Of a stretch of 64,000 nucleotides of DNA, positions 12,267 to 22,945 are shown in pieces. Made by a program: the position numbers and the translations under genes. The stretch comes from Cephalotrichum gorgonifer. Lineage: Eukaryota > Ascomycota > Sordariomycetes > Microascales > Microascaceae. The stretch's first letter is position 1, and the number at the start of each line of letters is the position of its first letter. Below the pieces are notes generated by a model. The model saw only the letters and a program-made list of their open reading frames with translations. It did not search any database and was not told the DNA's origin. The stretch is from NCBI GenBank assembly GCA_900312665.1, contig ONZQ02000002.1, positions 823,612-887,611 on the forward strand, given 5' to 3'.

Positions 12267-15200
12267 CCCCCCCCCCGCCTCCGTCTGTTTCCCAATCTCG
12301 CCCGAGAGGAGGTAGGTAGCAACGGCGTGCGTGATCGATACAAAGTATCGTGTGTTCCGGGATATGCCTTCTCGACGAAGGCTACACAAGATTGAGAGGC
12401 GACCGGAGTGAGATCACGTTGACTGAAACCTGCGGAGAGATTTTCTGCATATTTTTTTTTCCCTACACTTCCTCCTTTTCCTACTCTCCCCACGCTCGTA
12501 CTAGTATATGCACACGCATACGCACAAGCACAAGCACACCCTCGCCCGCGACCTGCAGGAGTTCGCAGCAGACGAGGTCATGTGGGGAGGCCGAAAAAAC
12601 AAGGTCGCAGGAACGGACCGAGGAAAGGGGGGTCAGAAAAAAAACCCGTACCCCCCCCCCTTCTCATCCTACAATAAATAGAAAAGGGATTTCCCCTCTT
12701 TTTCCCGTTCCCCGGTTGCTCGTGGAGGGTGGATGGTAAGTTGAAAAGACAAAGAGTGGCACACCTGAACTACCGGCATGGTAAGTTGACCGCCGACCGT
12801 GTAAGTGGTGGGCTGGACTTGGCCTTGGGCTTGTCGGCGGGCTCTCTCTCTGTCGTTCAACTCCTGTTGCATGTTTTTTTCCCGTCCTCCTTATAACTCC
12901 GTATGTCGGACCAGCAAACTCTACTTCTGGTATTGTATGAGTGAGTACTACGTATATTGTGTTAAACAAGTATGTATGTGGGAATGCAGTACTTAGAATG
13001 CAGTGTGATGAGAAAAAGATGTGTTAGACGGGAAAAACAGCGTCGAAGGAAAGATCGGTACGCTACGGCAGGTCATGCAGCAACAATATTCTCCTTTCTC
13101 TCGTGATGGGGGGGTAGGAAGAGACGATAGTTCATTCCCTCGTGCAGTGAGTGGGTAGTGAGTGAATGGGAGGCGAGTATTTCGAAACCGCCGAGCTGCA
13201 AGCGCAAAGCAGACTTGCATGGCCGCTTTTCTACTTTCTGCCCCTCTGGCCTCCTTCTTGCGGCAGCCGCTTGTTCGATTTCGGTCAATTTTTTCTTTCT
13301 TTTCGGCTGCCATTCTCATTCGCCCTCGCCCACTCGACATTCTGCAGCTGCCTCGTGGGTTGACCTCCCTCTCCCCATCGGGATACGGAGACACTCTCTC
13401 CATGTTTGGACCTTGCAGCGATCTCCTTCGTATACTGTCCAGCAGCGTCTTTGTTAGCTTCGGTATACTCCGTCCCATCCGTGCGTGCCCTTACCTTCCC
13501 GCTCCGGTCTATCGACTCCCTCAGTACTGTCGTCGAGTCGGACGGAAGCCCCCTAATTGCCCCTTCCGCCAGAGTCCCCTGCAAACTAACCTTGTGCAGG
13601 ACCCACGGCGGGATCTCGTCCATCTTCTCCCCCCTCTGCCTCTCTCTTTGACTGGCGTGGGCCCACCCTCTCTCTGCGCACAGTCGTTGCCTCCAGTCTG
13701 AGTTGATCCTACGCAGTGAGCGTCCCTGCAGCCGACGAGCCCGATATAGGAAATACGAACTCGTCCGTTCGTCCACCGTTCCTGCCCGTCCGTGTGTCGT
13801 TCTCGCTCCGTCGATCTCATCTATTTTGCGTTCCTTGGCTGTGTTTGGTCAGACCGCCCGCGATTTGGGCAATGAACTGCCTCCTTTTCTCATGCTCTAG
13901 GAGATAGAAGGCGTGGAGAAGAAGGGGGGAAGGTAGGGTGGCGTCGGAGATGTTCCCCCTGGCCGTGCCCTCTCTTCGCCTCATCCAAGCCCGCTTCTGA
14001 AGAAGGTTAAGTCAGGCAAGGCGGCAAACAGGGTACGGGAAGTTGCGTGCCGAAAATGAGTCTCTCAGCGCCAGACGTCCTTCCCGGAAAAAAACTTAGT
14101 ACGTAGTTAGCTGATGTTGCTGCTTCGGAACCTCCGCCCCGCCTCCCCCTCGACGTTTGCAGGTACAGAGAGACGGAAAGAAATAGTCTCGGCCTCAAAA
14201 CGGCCAAGGTCTCAAAAACGTGGGTTGCGCGTCTCGCATTAGGGACGGAAACGAGGGAAGCCAGCAGTGTGACGCGAGCCGCAGCAGGAACTGAGCGCGG
14301 GCAGCACTTCGCCCCTTGAGCCCACTCGCGTGTGTGTGTATCTTTGGCACTTGCGTCTGCACGCGGTGTATGTGCCAGCCCCTGAGTGGCGCTGGGTGTT
14401 GTCCCCGAGGAGGAAAGTGCCTGCTGCTTTCTGCTTCGTGTGGCCGCTTCGGGGGGGGGGTGCCTTCGCTGCCGTACGGGGACATGGTGGGTGTGGGTGT
14501 GTAGGAAAACCCCTGATAGTTCTGCCGTGGAGAGGATGGTTTCTACGTGCAGCATTCTACATCATGTATTCGTAACAACCTCGTGGGTTTCGAGTATGTT
14601 GTCGCCTGGCTATCGGCTGCTTCGTGCGGCCTGCGAAAGAGGGGAGGAGTTGCGGGAAGTGAAGCTCCCGGCGGGCTGTGTCTTCGTAGTCTTGCCCTCC
14701 GTGGCTTTTGCATCTAGTCTTTGGTAATCCCACGTCTGGACTGACTTTTGCCGTAGCTTCAGCGACCTCATGTCGTCAGGGAGACTGGAGATTGACAGGC
14801 GGGCGAGGCTTACCTCCCTATGTAGATTCCCATCCCCTATCCTTGCAAAAAGCTATTGATCATTCCCTTCGTCTCGGTGCTGTCAAGGGATCGTTTCGTA
14901 TGTAGTTAAAAGGAGACGGTAGTGACGGAGTGGGAGACCGGAAATCCGCCGTTGCTTCTCATCGCCTCTGTTTGCCTTGGCTTGTGCTCCCTCTGCCCAT
15001 AGATCTGTCTCCTACGGGACGATTACATCGTGATGGTTCCGGGATGCGGAACAGGGTATAAGGTGTATCACGACATCATCAATATGTGGTAGTAAGAACA
15101 GTGGCTCTTGTGGTTTAGAGGGGCCTTGACTTATACTCGCTAATGTAAACAATCAGAGGCTTGGAATAGACGAGGATGGGTGAAGCGGTTGCGATCATGA

Positions 15201-15593
15201 TCAAACTTTTTATCATCTCGGAGGATTTCATGTCTTGTTTTCTAGAATGCATTTTGCTTCCGTTGCAGTAGAACTCTCTCCTTGCTCCTATTAGGCCCAT
15301 TCTGGAGTTAAAGGAGCGCGCTCAGCCTGCCGGTCTCCCTAGTTAAAGAGAACTTCTCGAGTCAGTTGGCGACCTCAGTCAACCCTAAAGGCCGGTGTTT
15401 ATGGGATGTTGATGTAGGCACTGGTGCGGATGGGAGTCACTCTCGTCCAAGATGTTCATGTCCTGTACCCTGCGGCTTAAAGCGGTGTGCTTGGTTTGAC
15501 TACACTGCTCGAATCGAGAATATATATGGTGGAAGTTGTTTGGAGAGCCGCTCCTCTATCAAGCTACTCTCATCTTGGAGAAGATCCCCCCCT
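12267..15593. other. Gene-free region, right part
   Basis: I see no supported gene. Between about 13160 and 13900 the plus strand is CT-rich and resembles a fungal promoter or leader, but no coding exon follows it. The 3' end adjoins the stop codon of the minus-strand reductase gene and must contain its 3' UTR. Confidence 0.55.
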
Positions 15594-17008
15594 TTAGAGT
15601 CCAAACTTCTCAACCGACTTGACAATGTCCAGAAGAGACTCCTTCAACCCAATCCACTCGATCCCCAAGGCCTCATTCGTAGCCTTGTTATCAATCTTGT
15701 AGATCTCCGCCGGCCTCTCGCCCCCCTTGACCTCCGGCCCGGGCAGCCTCCCCTCTAGCTCGCCCCCAAGCTGGCCCCTCAGCGCCTCCACGATCTCCTT
15801 GTTAGAGAAGTACCCTGCCGTGGTGAACAGCCTCTTCCCCACGGCCTCGGGCCTCTCGAAGGCGCGGATGTGCGCCTCCGCCACGTCCCGGACGTCGACC
15901 CAGATGAGCGCACCCCCCGTGTCCGGGATCCCGTCCTTCCAGCCCCCGCGGAGCAGGCTCACGATGCGCGCGTTGGACGTGTTGATGTCGTCCAGCGACT
16001 CGAGGTGCTGCGCCACGGGGCCGAAGACCATGGGCGGGTTGACCGTGCTCAGCTTGAATCCGGGCTTCTCGGACTCGACGAAGTCCCACGCCGCCTTCTC
16101 GGCTAGCTTCTTGGAGGCGCGGTACGCCGTGGCACCGTCAATGTGGATGTCGGCGAGGGTGACGGGGTTCCACGAGGACTCAGAGAAGGTCGACTGCGGG
16201 CCCAGGCCGGACGCGTCCAGGATGGCGGCGAAGGAGGAGGTCACGACCACGTTGGTCACCGTGGGCGCGTGGGCCTTGATGGTGCGGAGGATGGACGTCG
16301 TGCCCTTGACCGCCGGGTCGATGAGCTCCGTCTTGGGATCGGCTGGGGGGGAAAGAGTCAGTCATGGATGGGGAGACGCATCTATTGGGTCGCGTTGGGT
16401 TGGGTTGACGGCGACCGCAGAAAAAGAGCCACAGGGATAGGGAGGGAAGAAGTAAGCTGGAGATGGCAGCCGATCTCGCGGAAGCGGAGAGCAGCGACCC
16501 AAGCGGAGATGCAGCTAGAGCGATAAAACAACAGGAGAACGGAACAAGAACTTACTCCACCGGAAATGGAAAGGACTCGCAGTATGCAGAACAACCTCCA
16601 CGCCCCTCCCCTTAAGAACGCCCTCGAACGCCCCGTCAACCGTGATGTCCTCCACCACCTCTACGCTCAGCTGCCCCTCAGCCGCATCCGCGTGTGCCTC
16701 CCTGATCTTCTCGGCCTTGGCCTCCGAGCGTACGGTCGTGATGACCGTGTGGCTTCTCTTGAGGAGCTTCTTCAGGATGTGTGCTGGGCCCAAATGTCAA
16801 CGGTGTGTCTTCGTGGGAAGTGAGGGGATGAGGACGGGGAAGGGAGGGTGAGCGGGTGTGAGGGTGAGGGTGAGGGTGAGGGTGAGAGTGAGAGTGGGGG
16901 CATACCGGCGATGAAGCCATTCCCACCTAAAGCCGAGGTTAGCTAGTGTTCAACTTGGAAGACGGATGAGTAGGGGGGAGACCAACCAGTTAGTAGAACC
17001 TTTATCAT
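15594..17008 (-). CDS. Extended SDR reductase, aldehyde/ketoreductase (Gre2/DFR-like)
   Basis: Predicted NAD(P)H-dependent cytosolic reductase of the extended short-chain dehydrogenase family (Gre2 / dihydroflavonol-4-reductase-like), reducing aldehydes or ketones. Four exons on the minus strand join in phase: 17008-16987, 16926-16906, 16783-16556 and 16342-15594, giving 339 aa. The N-terminus reads MIKVLLTGGNGFIAAHILKK, the Rossmann TGxxGxxx motif. It is spread over three exons, the first two only 22 and 21 nt long. Exon 4 holds the VTSS strand and the catalytic YRASK (YxxxK). Intron 2 carries a GTGAGG hexamer repeat. All four introns' borders are GT..AG. The true substrate cannot be read from the sequence. 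Confidence 0.9.
16858..16895. repeat. GTGAGG hexamer repeat inside intron 2 of the reductase
   Basis: About five copies of GTGAGG (plus strand), decaying to GTGAGA, lie wholly inside the second intron of the reductase gene, a few bases from its 5' splice site. Confidence 0.85.
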
Positions 17009-17617
17009 TTTCGGAAAACCTGTACCAGAGCTGGAACTTATTATTCAAATGTTTAGAAAGAGGAGTGTGAACAGAGAACAGCATCCAAACCACTTAGGAA
17101 ATGGCGCAACGGGGTCGATATAGATAAATATATAGTCCCACCATCGACCATCCTGACAAATTACACAATGGTCCCCTTTGCCTCTTTCTCCCCCACTCTC
17201 CCTCCCTTCCCCCCACTCGCCCCCGCCGTTCCCTAATGCCGTCTAATATGCCGTCATCGGGATCCTCCGACTCCGAGTTCGGCTCCGGCACGAGTGAGCC
17301 GGCTCGGGAAAGACGACCCCGCCCGATTGTGCGATGACCGACGATATGGCATATACAAAAAAACAGTTATATTTCCCCACTTTGTACCATGGAAGGTCGC
17401 CCTCGCTGTCATGTCCTGTTGTGTCCTGCCCTGTTCTGTCCTCCCAGGCCTCAATATACCCATTAATTATATTTCTACTCAAATATCGCTTCCTTGCCGC
17501 CGTGTTGAACGACCACTGCTCGACAGCAATGCTAGATCTATAGACTCCGCAAAAAAAAAATAATACCCACTGCAAAAGAAGACGCTTCAAAGAACACAAA
17601 AAAATGGCGTTGCCATT
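17009..17617. other. Intergenic: reductase promoter and GDE1-like 3' flank
   Basis: No gene seen. This 609-bp stretch lies between two minus-strand genes, so it should contain the reductase promoter and the 3' UTR of the upstream phosphodiesterase gene. It includes a CT-rich tract at 17180-17225. Confidence 0.6.
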
Positions 17618-20600
17618 CTATGCTGGAGAGCCTTCCCCGTTACCCTCGGACGGCGTGCGAGACCCGGAGTTCGTCAGGCCCTTTCGGATGGCGAGCACGC
17701 TATCCACTATCACCGCGTCTATTCCCTCCTTGATTTGGCTCTGTGAAATCGTTAGATATATCCTCTTCTCGGAAATCCGCCCTGTCGCATTGGGGAAATG
17801 GGGACACATACCTCTACATTCTCCGGGTTGTTGTTCAGTGTGCCGTAACTCGCGCAGACCAACCCCCGCTCTTTTACCACCCTTATGAGCCGTGGGCAGA
17901 GTACGAGCGGCTCTGCCTCGCTGACGATGCCCAAGAGGTCCCACCTACTCGCGAACCGGATGGCCTGCTGAAGAGACGACGCCCTGACATCAGCGACGGG
18001 CTCGATGTCGATCCCAGAGTCGGTTAGGAACATGACGGGGTAGGACGCCTGCTTGAGGCTGAGGCACAGGCAGATATCCGGGTTGAACGACGAAAAGAGA
18101 ATACGTCGGTCCCCTGCCAGTTCGTACACCTTGGACAGAATCGTGTCGCAGAACTCGTTGATCTCTACCCCCGCCGAGTCCATCTCGTGCTCCTCGCTCT
18201 CGTGCAGCATCGCGTATTTCATCTCGATGTTGAACCCCGCGTGCTCCGGTACCTGGCGGAAGAGGTCCTCGAGCGTGGCAAAGGGCGCCTGGATGAAGTT
18301 GCCCCGCGAATTCCCCTTGAACCCCTTAGCCTGGAAGTCGCGAGTGTGCTTCATCCGCTCCTGCATCGCCGCGTTCTCGCGGGCCGTTTCGGCCGCAAGA
18401 CCTAAAGTGTCGTGACTGTTAACCCGCTTCAGCCGTGGATTCGTGGCTTTGCGTTCATTGCGGGCCTCGTCCGAGTTGGCGTCGAGGAATTTCTTGAGCG
18501 TCAAGGTGTGGACGGGGGCGTCACTACCGGTTTCGCTGACGAGGAAGTCGTGGTAGATAACCGGCACACGGTCCTTCGTTAGCTGTACGTCAAACTCGAC
18601 GTACTCCGCCCCGAGGTTCGCCGCTGCGATGAACGACGGAACCGTGTTCTCGCCTAGCTGGAGCGATTTCGAGGATATCATGTTCTTGCCGAGTCCGCGG
18701 TGGCCAATCACCATGGGACCCGCCAGCTTCTTCCAAAACACCCTCTTCGAGTTGACTTCCATGTTGGGGTGAGAGAAGGGTTTAACGACAAGAAAGTTGA
18801 AGTAGACTGTGCCGACTGTTTCGAGTGTATCGCGTTTAATGATGGGAATTTCGACGTCGCCTATCAGAGACATGTGCGTAGTTCCGCCAACCTTTTTCCG
18901 TATCGAGGACAGGCGGACTGCGGCTCTGGCGATTGGGATCGGTCCCTGCTGGTCAACTGGATAGGTTGGGACGATATCGAACGTGATTTCCACCTTGGAT
19001 GGGTCCTGGGCTTTAAAGACGATAGGCTCCGTCGCTACGTTCTCGTGGGCGGGCAGATCGATCTTGGTGGGCTCGCCCCGAGCGTTTCTCGCCGACACCA
19101 CCACTGACAGTGCAGTATCGAGCCCTGTATTGTGTGCCTCGTTGAGTGGCACCTTGTCAAACGTCACTGCCTCCACACTCTTCCTCATATCCATCGAACC
19201 GAGACTAACGAGGACCGCCGTCTCGTTGGTAAGGAAATGATTGAATGACTTGTGAAGGTTAACCTCTCCAGATAGAGACACCCCATTAGAGTGTCGTTCC
19301 TGCGTGGACGAAATTTCCGGGGGAGGAGTCGTCGCGCCGGCAAGGTCGGGCCCTCGAGCCGCTGATGAATTCTTGGTCAGAGTACTCAACAGCCGCGCAA
19401 TGTCAACGTGTCCGCGCAGCGCCGCATGCTCGCACGCTGTGCGCCCCTCTGAATCTTCCTTGGAAAGAGCGGCCCCAGAATCAACAAGCAATTTCACTAC
19501 CGAGATGTGGCCTTCGACCGCGGCGACGTGGAGGGGGGTCCAGTCATATGGCGATTCGCGAATTTCGATATTGGCCTTCTGGTTCGCAGTCCCCTCGATG
19601 AGCACCCTGGCGCATTCGACATGGCCAAGGCGGGCGGCTATATGCAGAGCAGTTTCGCCGGCCGTATCTTGCCAGTTGACGTCGAGGCCCGCCTCGAGAA
19701 GCATCTTGACAATGACAGCAAAGTTACCCGTTGTAGCCAGGGACAATAACGCGCCGGAGTTAGAGACTGGGGCTCGTATGGGGGTTCCATCTGATCCAGA
19801 CCGTTCCTGGCCCGTAGCATCGAGCAGAGCCTGTGTGGTCTTCGGGTGGCCTTCCATAATGCTCAGATGGATGGGGGCGTGACCATCCTTATCCAGCCAG
19901 TCTGGTGAGTCGATACTATTTTCGACATCAAACTGGTCCCATTGCTTCATTTTGCCCAGTAGTATTTCGCAAAGGACCACGAATCCGTAATGAGCGGCAT
20001 AGTGGATGGGCAGCCGCCCGAGCGTGTCCTTGCTCGTCAGCGCGGCCCGCTGCTTGGGGGAGAGCCTGTCGAGAATGTGGACCAGAAGCTGCACTTCTTC
20101 ATCATCCTTGCTTAGCAGTGTCGCCTCATTCTCGTTCAGATGTTTCGACCTTGTTTCAGGGGTGGCTGCGGGTTGGAGATACTGAGAATTGAATTGCAGA
20201 ATATTATGGCGGGGATGTGAACTTGTCTCGTGACCTCCCAATGACGCGGTTTTTGCTTTGCCGATCTGAATGACCAGGCGGTGAATGCAGTTTCGAGAAG
20301 TGATGTCATCTGGCTCAAGGTATTCCACCTTGCCGAGGAGTAATTCAATGCACTTCTTCGAGCGGGACGAGATAGACCGGTGAAGAAGGGTTAGGTATGA
20401 GGTTTGGCCAAAGATTTCCAGGTTCTCCTCGAGGGATACCGGGTCGTCAACCTGAATAGCCTGGGATATGGCAGTATTGAGGATGCTTTCCAACTTAGGC
20501 GAGATCGTCAGGGAAAGCCCGGAGTCCCCAGACCCTGAGTTGCTTGTCGTTTGGAAGCCGCTCGAGGTAGAGAGTACGGAGAGCCACCGATTGATCTCGT

Positions 20601-21245
20601 CCAGACGAGAAGTGATGCCGCTGTTCATGGCGAATGGCTTCGGGTCGACCTTGGTTGAGACATACTGATATTGGGCTGTCGTACCGGGTATCTTCTTGTC
20701 TAAATTCTTCGTGATGTTGACAAAACCCTTGCGGTTTATATGGCCGAACGACTGGAGCTTCCGGAGCAGAAGCCTCAGTTCCAGGAGAGCGCCGGCGAGC
20801 TCTTCGATTTCATCCTCATCATACTTGGGATCGAGCGCATCAGGCACGTTACCGTACCGGCTGTGGAGGCGACTTAGGCGCTGAGAAGCGTCATCCAGCT
20901 TTCTGTTATAGAAAGAGTCGACAAGTTCCAGATCCTCGTCTGAGGCCGAGAAGAAGTCTAGACATACATGTTAGGCCGATGCCGGGCAGCAAGTAGCCAT
21001 ATCTGGTAGGGATGGATCTCTTACTGCCAAGATCTACTGGCTGTCCCTCGTGAGCACCTTCGGCGGCCACGTTTATGAGATTCTTTAGGCCCTTGTAATG
21101 AATGTAGGAGGACTTCCATTCGGGCACCTGATAGCGCGGAAGGCTATAAACGAAAAGAGAGCGTTAATGAGTTCCATTTCTCATGATCTTGTTTTCCCTT
21201 CCTCTGGGCCGAGCCACCCGATACGTACTCTTTGCCAAACTGCAT
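17618..21245 (-). CDS. GDE1: SPX-ankyrin-GDPD glycerophosphocholine phosphodiesterase (GDE1-like)
   Basis: Hydrolyses glycerophosphocholine-type glycerophosphodiesters to glycerol-3-phosphate and alcohol; fungal members are tied to phosphate supply. Four exons join in phase: 21245-21229, 21143-21025, 20957-17812 and 17740-17618, 1134 aa in all. The start reads MQFGKDLPRYQVPEWKSSYI, the classical SPX N-terminus that binds inositol pyrophosphates. Only the first 17 nt are in exon 1. Ankyrin repeats lie around residues 360-570 (GRLPIHYAA, TALHIAARLGH, TPLHVAAVEGH). The GDPD domain is about residues 795-1130, with GHRG, ENTVPSF, EFDVQ and YHDF, so the metal-binding and catalytic residues are present. 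That favours an active GDE1-type enzyme over the regulatory Pho81/NUC-2 relatives, whose GDPD-like region is degenerate. The last intron skips the stop that would otherwise add a spurious tail. Confidence 0.93.
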
Positions 21246-22945
21246 GGTCATGTGGCCATTGGCCGGTCGCGGCTGCTCCATGTTGCAGGAGGGTGGGAAG
21301 GAGCCACCGATGACCAGTGTAGGAGCCAGCGGACTTGGTCTTGGAATGTTACACAGCCCAAGATGAATCTGGATTCGAGGCGTCTAAGGAGATGAAAGAG
21401 AAAAATAGTAGAGCGTGAAGTGTGAAAGAGTCATGTGTAAAGAGAGAGAGGGGGGGGTGAAAAGGGCGGGCGCGACAAGGGTAGAAGAAGCGATGAAGCT
21501 ATTATTGTCTTATCCACGACAGCTCAACCAAAGTGGGGAGCTATTTTCTCAAAAGCTCGTGTGAGTGGCAGATGCACTTCAAAGCCCCACGATTTCACCC
21601 ACACCGGATGTGGGGGATGGGACAAGGATTCTGCGTGGGTGTATCCATTTTGGCCTTTGCATAAGAGAGAAGCGATTAGTTGTACTTATTTCCGAGAGAA
21701 ATCTCGAAAGGGGCGAGTCTCGTGGCCCGAGGGGAAGGAGGCGCTAGTAGGCTCGTTGTCTGGAACAGTGGTCGGGCTTAGTTCCGTGAGGAAGTGTGGA
21801 TTTATGGGGATGGTTGGTGGGTCCAGGTGGATTTAATCATCGCATCCCTCGAGACCTGTGAAGGCAGTAGCAGGGATTCTTAATCCAGGTTGAGTTATGT
21901 AAACGTGAATAAACTCCCGCCTCGAGTATCCGTACACGAGAGTACATGATGGCATGTGTGTTTGTTGGTTGATGCAAACCATGACCAATGTACCCCACAA
22001 CCTATTGAAAGAGTCTCGACATGAGTCCACTCTCGAGTTGGGAGACGGACTGTGAGAGGAATATGGAGAATACTGTGTTCCTTCGAGTAGGCGATGCCAG
22101 CGAATGAATCACAACCTTCGTTCCAGTCTTGTGGCAAATGAAGGCTTGATCTCTTCTACAATTGATGAAGGCTGTACGTATCTTTGATGAAGCTGGAGCC
22201 CAGTCAGCTGGAGCGCTCGCCACCGTGGATCGCCTCGCCAACCTGAGTGGACATCCGGCGCGGCCCAGGAACAACCAGCAAACCTTCTGTACGCCTCAGA
22301 TATATAACTAGCAAGATTCCCGGTGGCTTCGCTGCCTGTCAGCTGGCCCACGTGCGAGCTGCTTCCTGTCTCATTCAGTCTCTAGCCTGAGTAGCACTTC
22401 ATGATGACACCGGAATTTCGCTCGATATGACTGATAGCTGCATCAGAGATGGTACGTATATGTTCTGGTTCTTTATCAGAGATGGTACGTATATGTTCTG
22501 GTTCTTTATCAGAGATGGTACGTATATGTTCTGGTTCTTTTAGCTGCAAAGCAGAGACTTATCCCCCCCACTTTAACAATTCCTCTCTTTTCCTTTACAC
22601 GAATATTTCTAAAGAACTCGGGTATACGCGGGTATACGCATGGCCATGTGATGATTAATCGGGGTTATCTAAATAAAAGACTATAGACTTCCTAAACCAC
22701 CCGGCCCCACGTGCGAAACAGGGCGAGATTCTCGGGAACCTCGGGCAGGCTTGATTCTGACATCATACCCCCCATTTCAGATGCAGGTTGTTTGTGGATT
22801 ATTAATAATAATATCCTGAAGGTGCGTATGGTATTATTGTGGGTTAAAGTACAGATTGAGCGAGTCCAACTTTTGAGAGAGATATACATTCGAGGATATC
22901 TCGATGTGCCTGGACATTGTTCTATTCCTATTCCAACACCTATCT
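21246..22945. other. Intergenic: GDE1-like promoter and PPR-like 3' flank
   Basis: No supported gene in about 1.7 kb between two minus-strand genes. GA-rich tracts (21400-21470) precede the phosphodiesterase start. A perfect 33-bp triplication lies at 22442-22540. Confidence 0.6.
22442..22540. repeat. Perfect 33-bp tandem repeat, three copies
   Basis: Units at 22442-22474, 22475-22507 and 22508-22540 are identical, each starting ATCAGAGATGG and ending GGTTCTTT. The unit is a multiple of three and is open in one plus frame, but there is no gene context for it. Confidence 0.97.

Noticed and set aside
13162..13701. 179-codon plus-strand open frame
   Set aside because: CT-rich DNA gives a Leu/Pro/Ser-rich frame; three overlapping frames on both strands look equally open.
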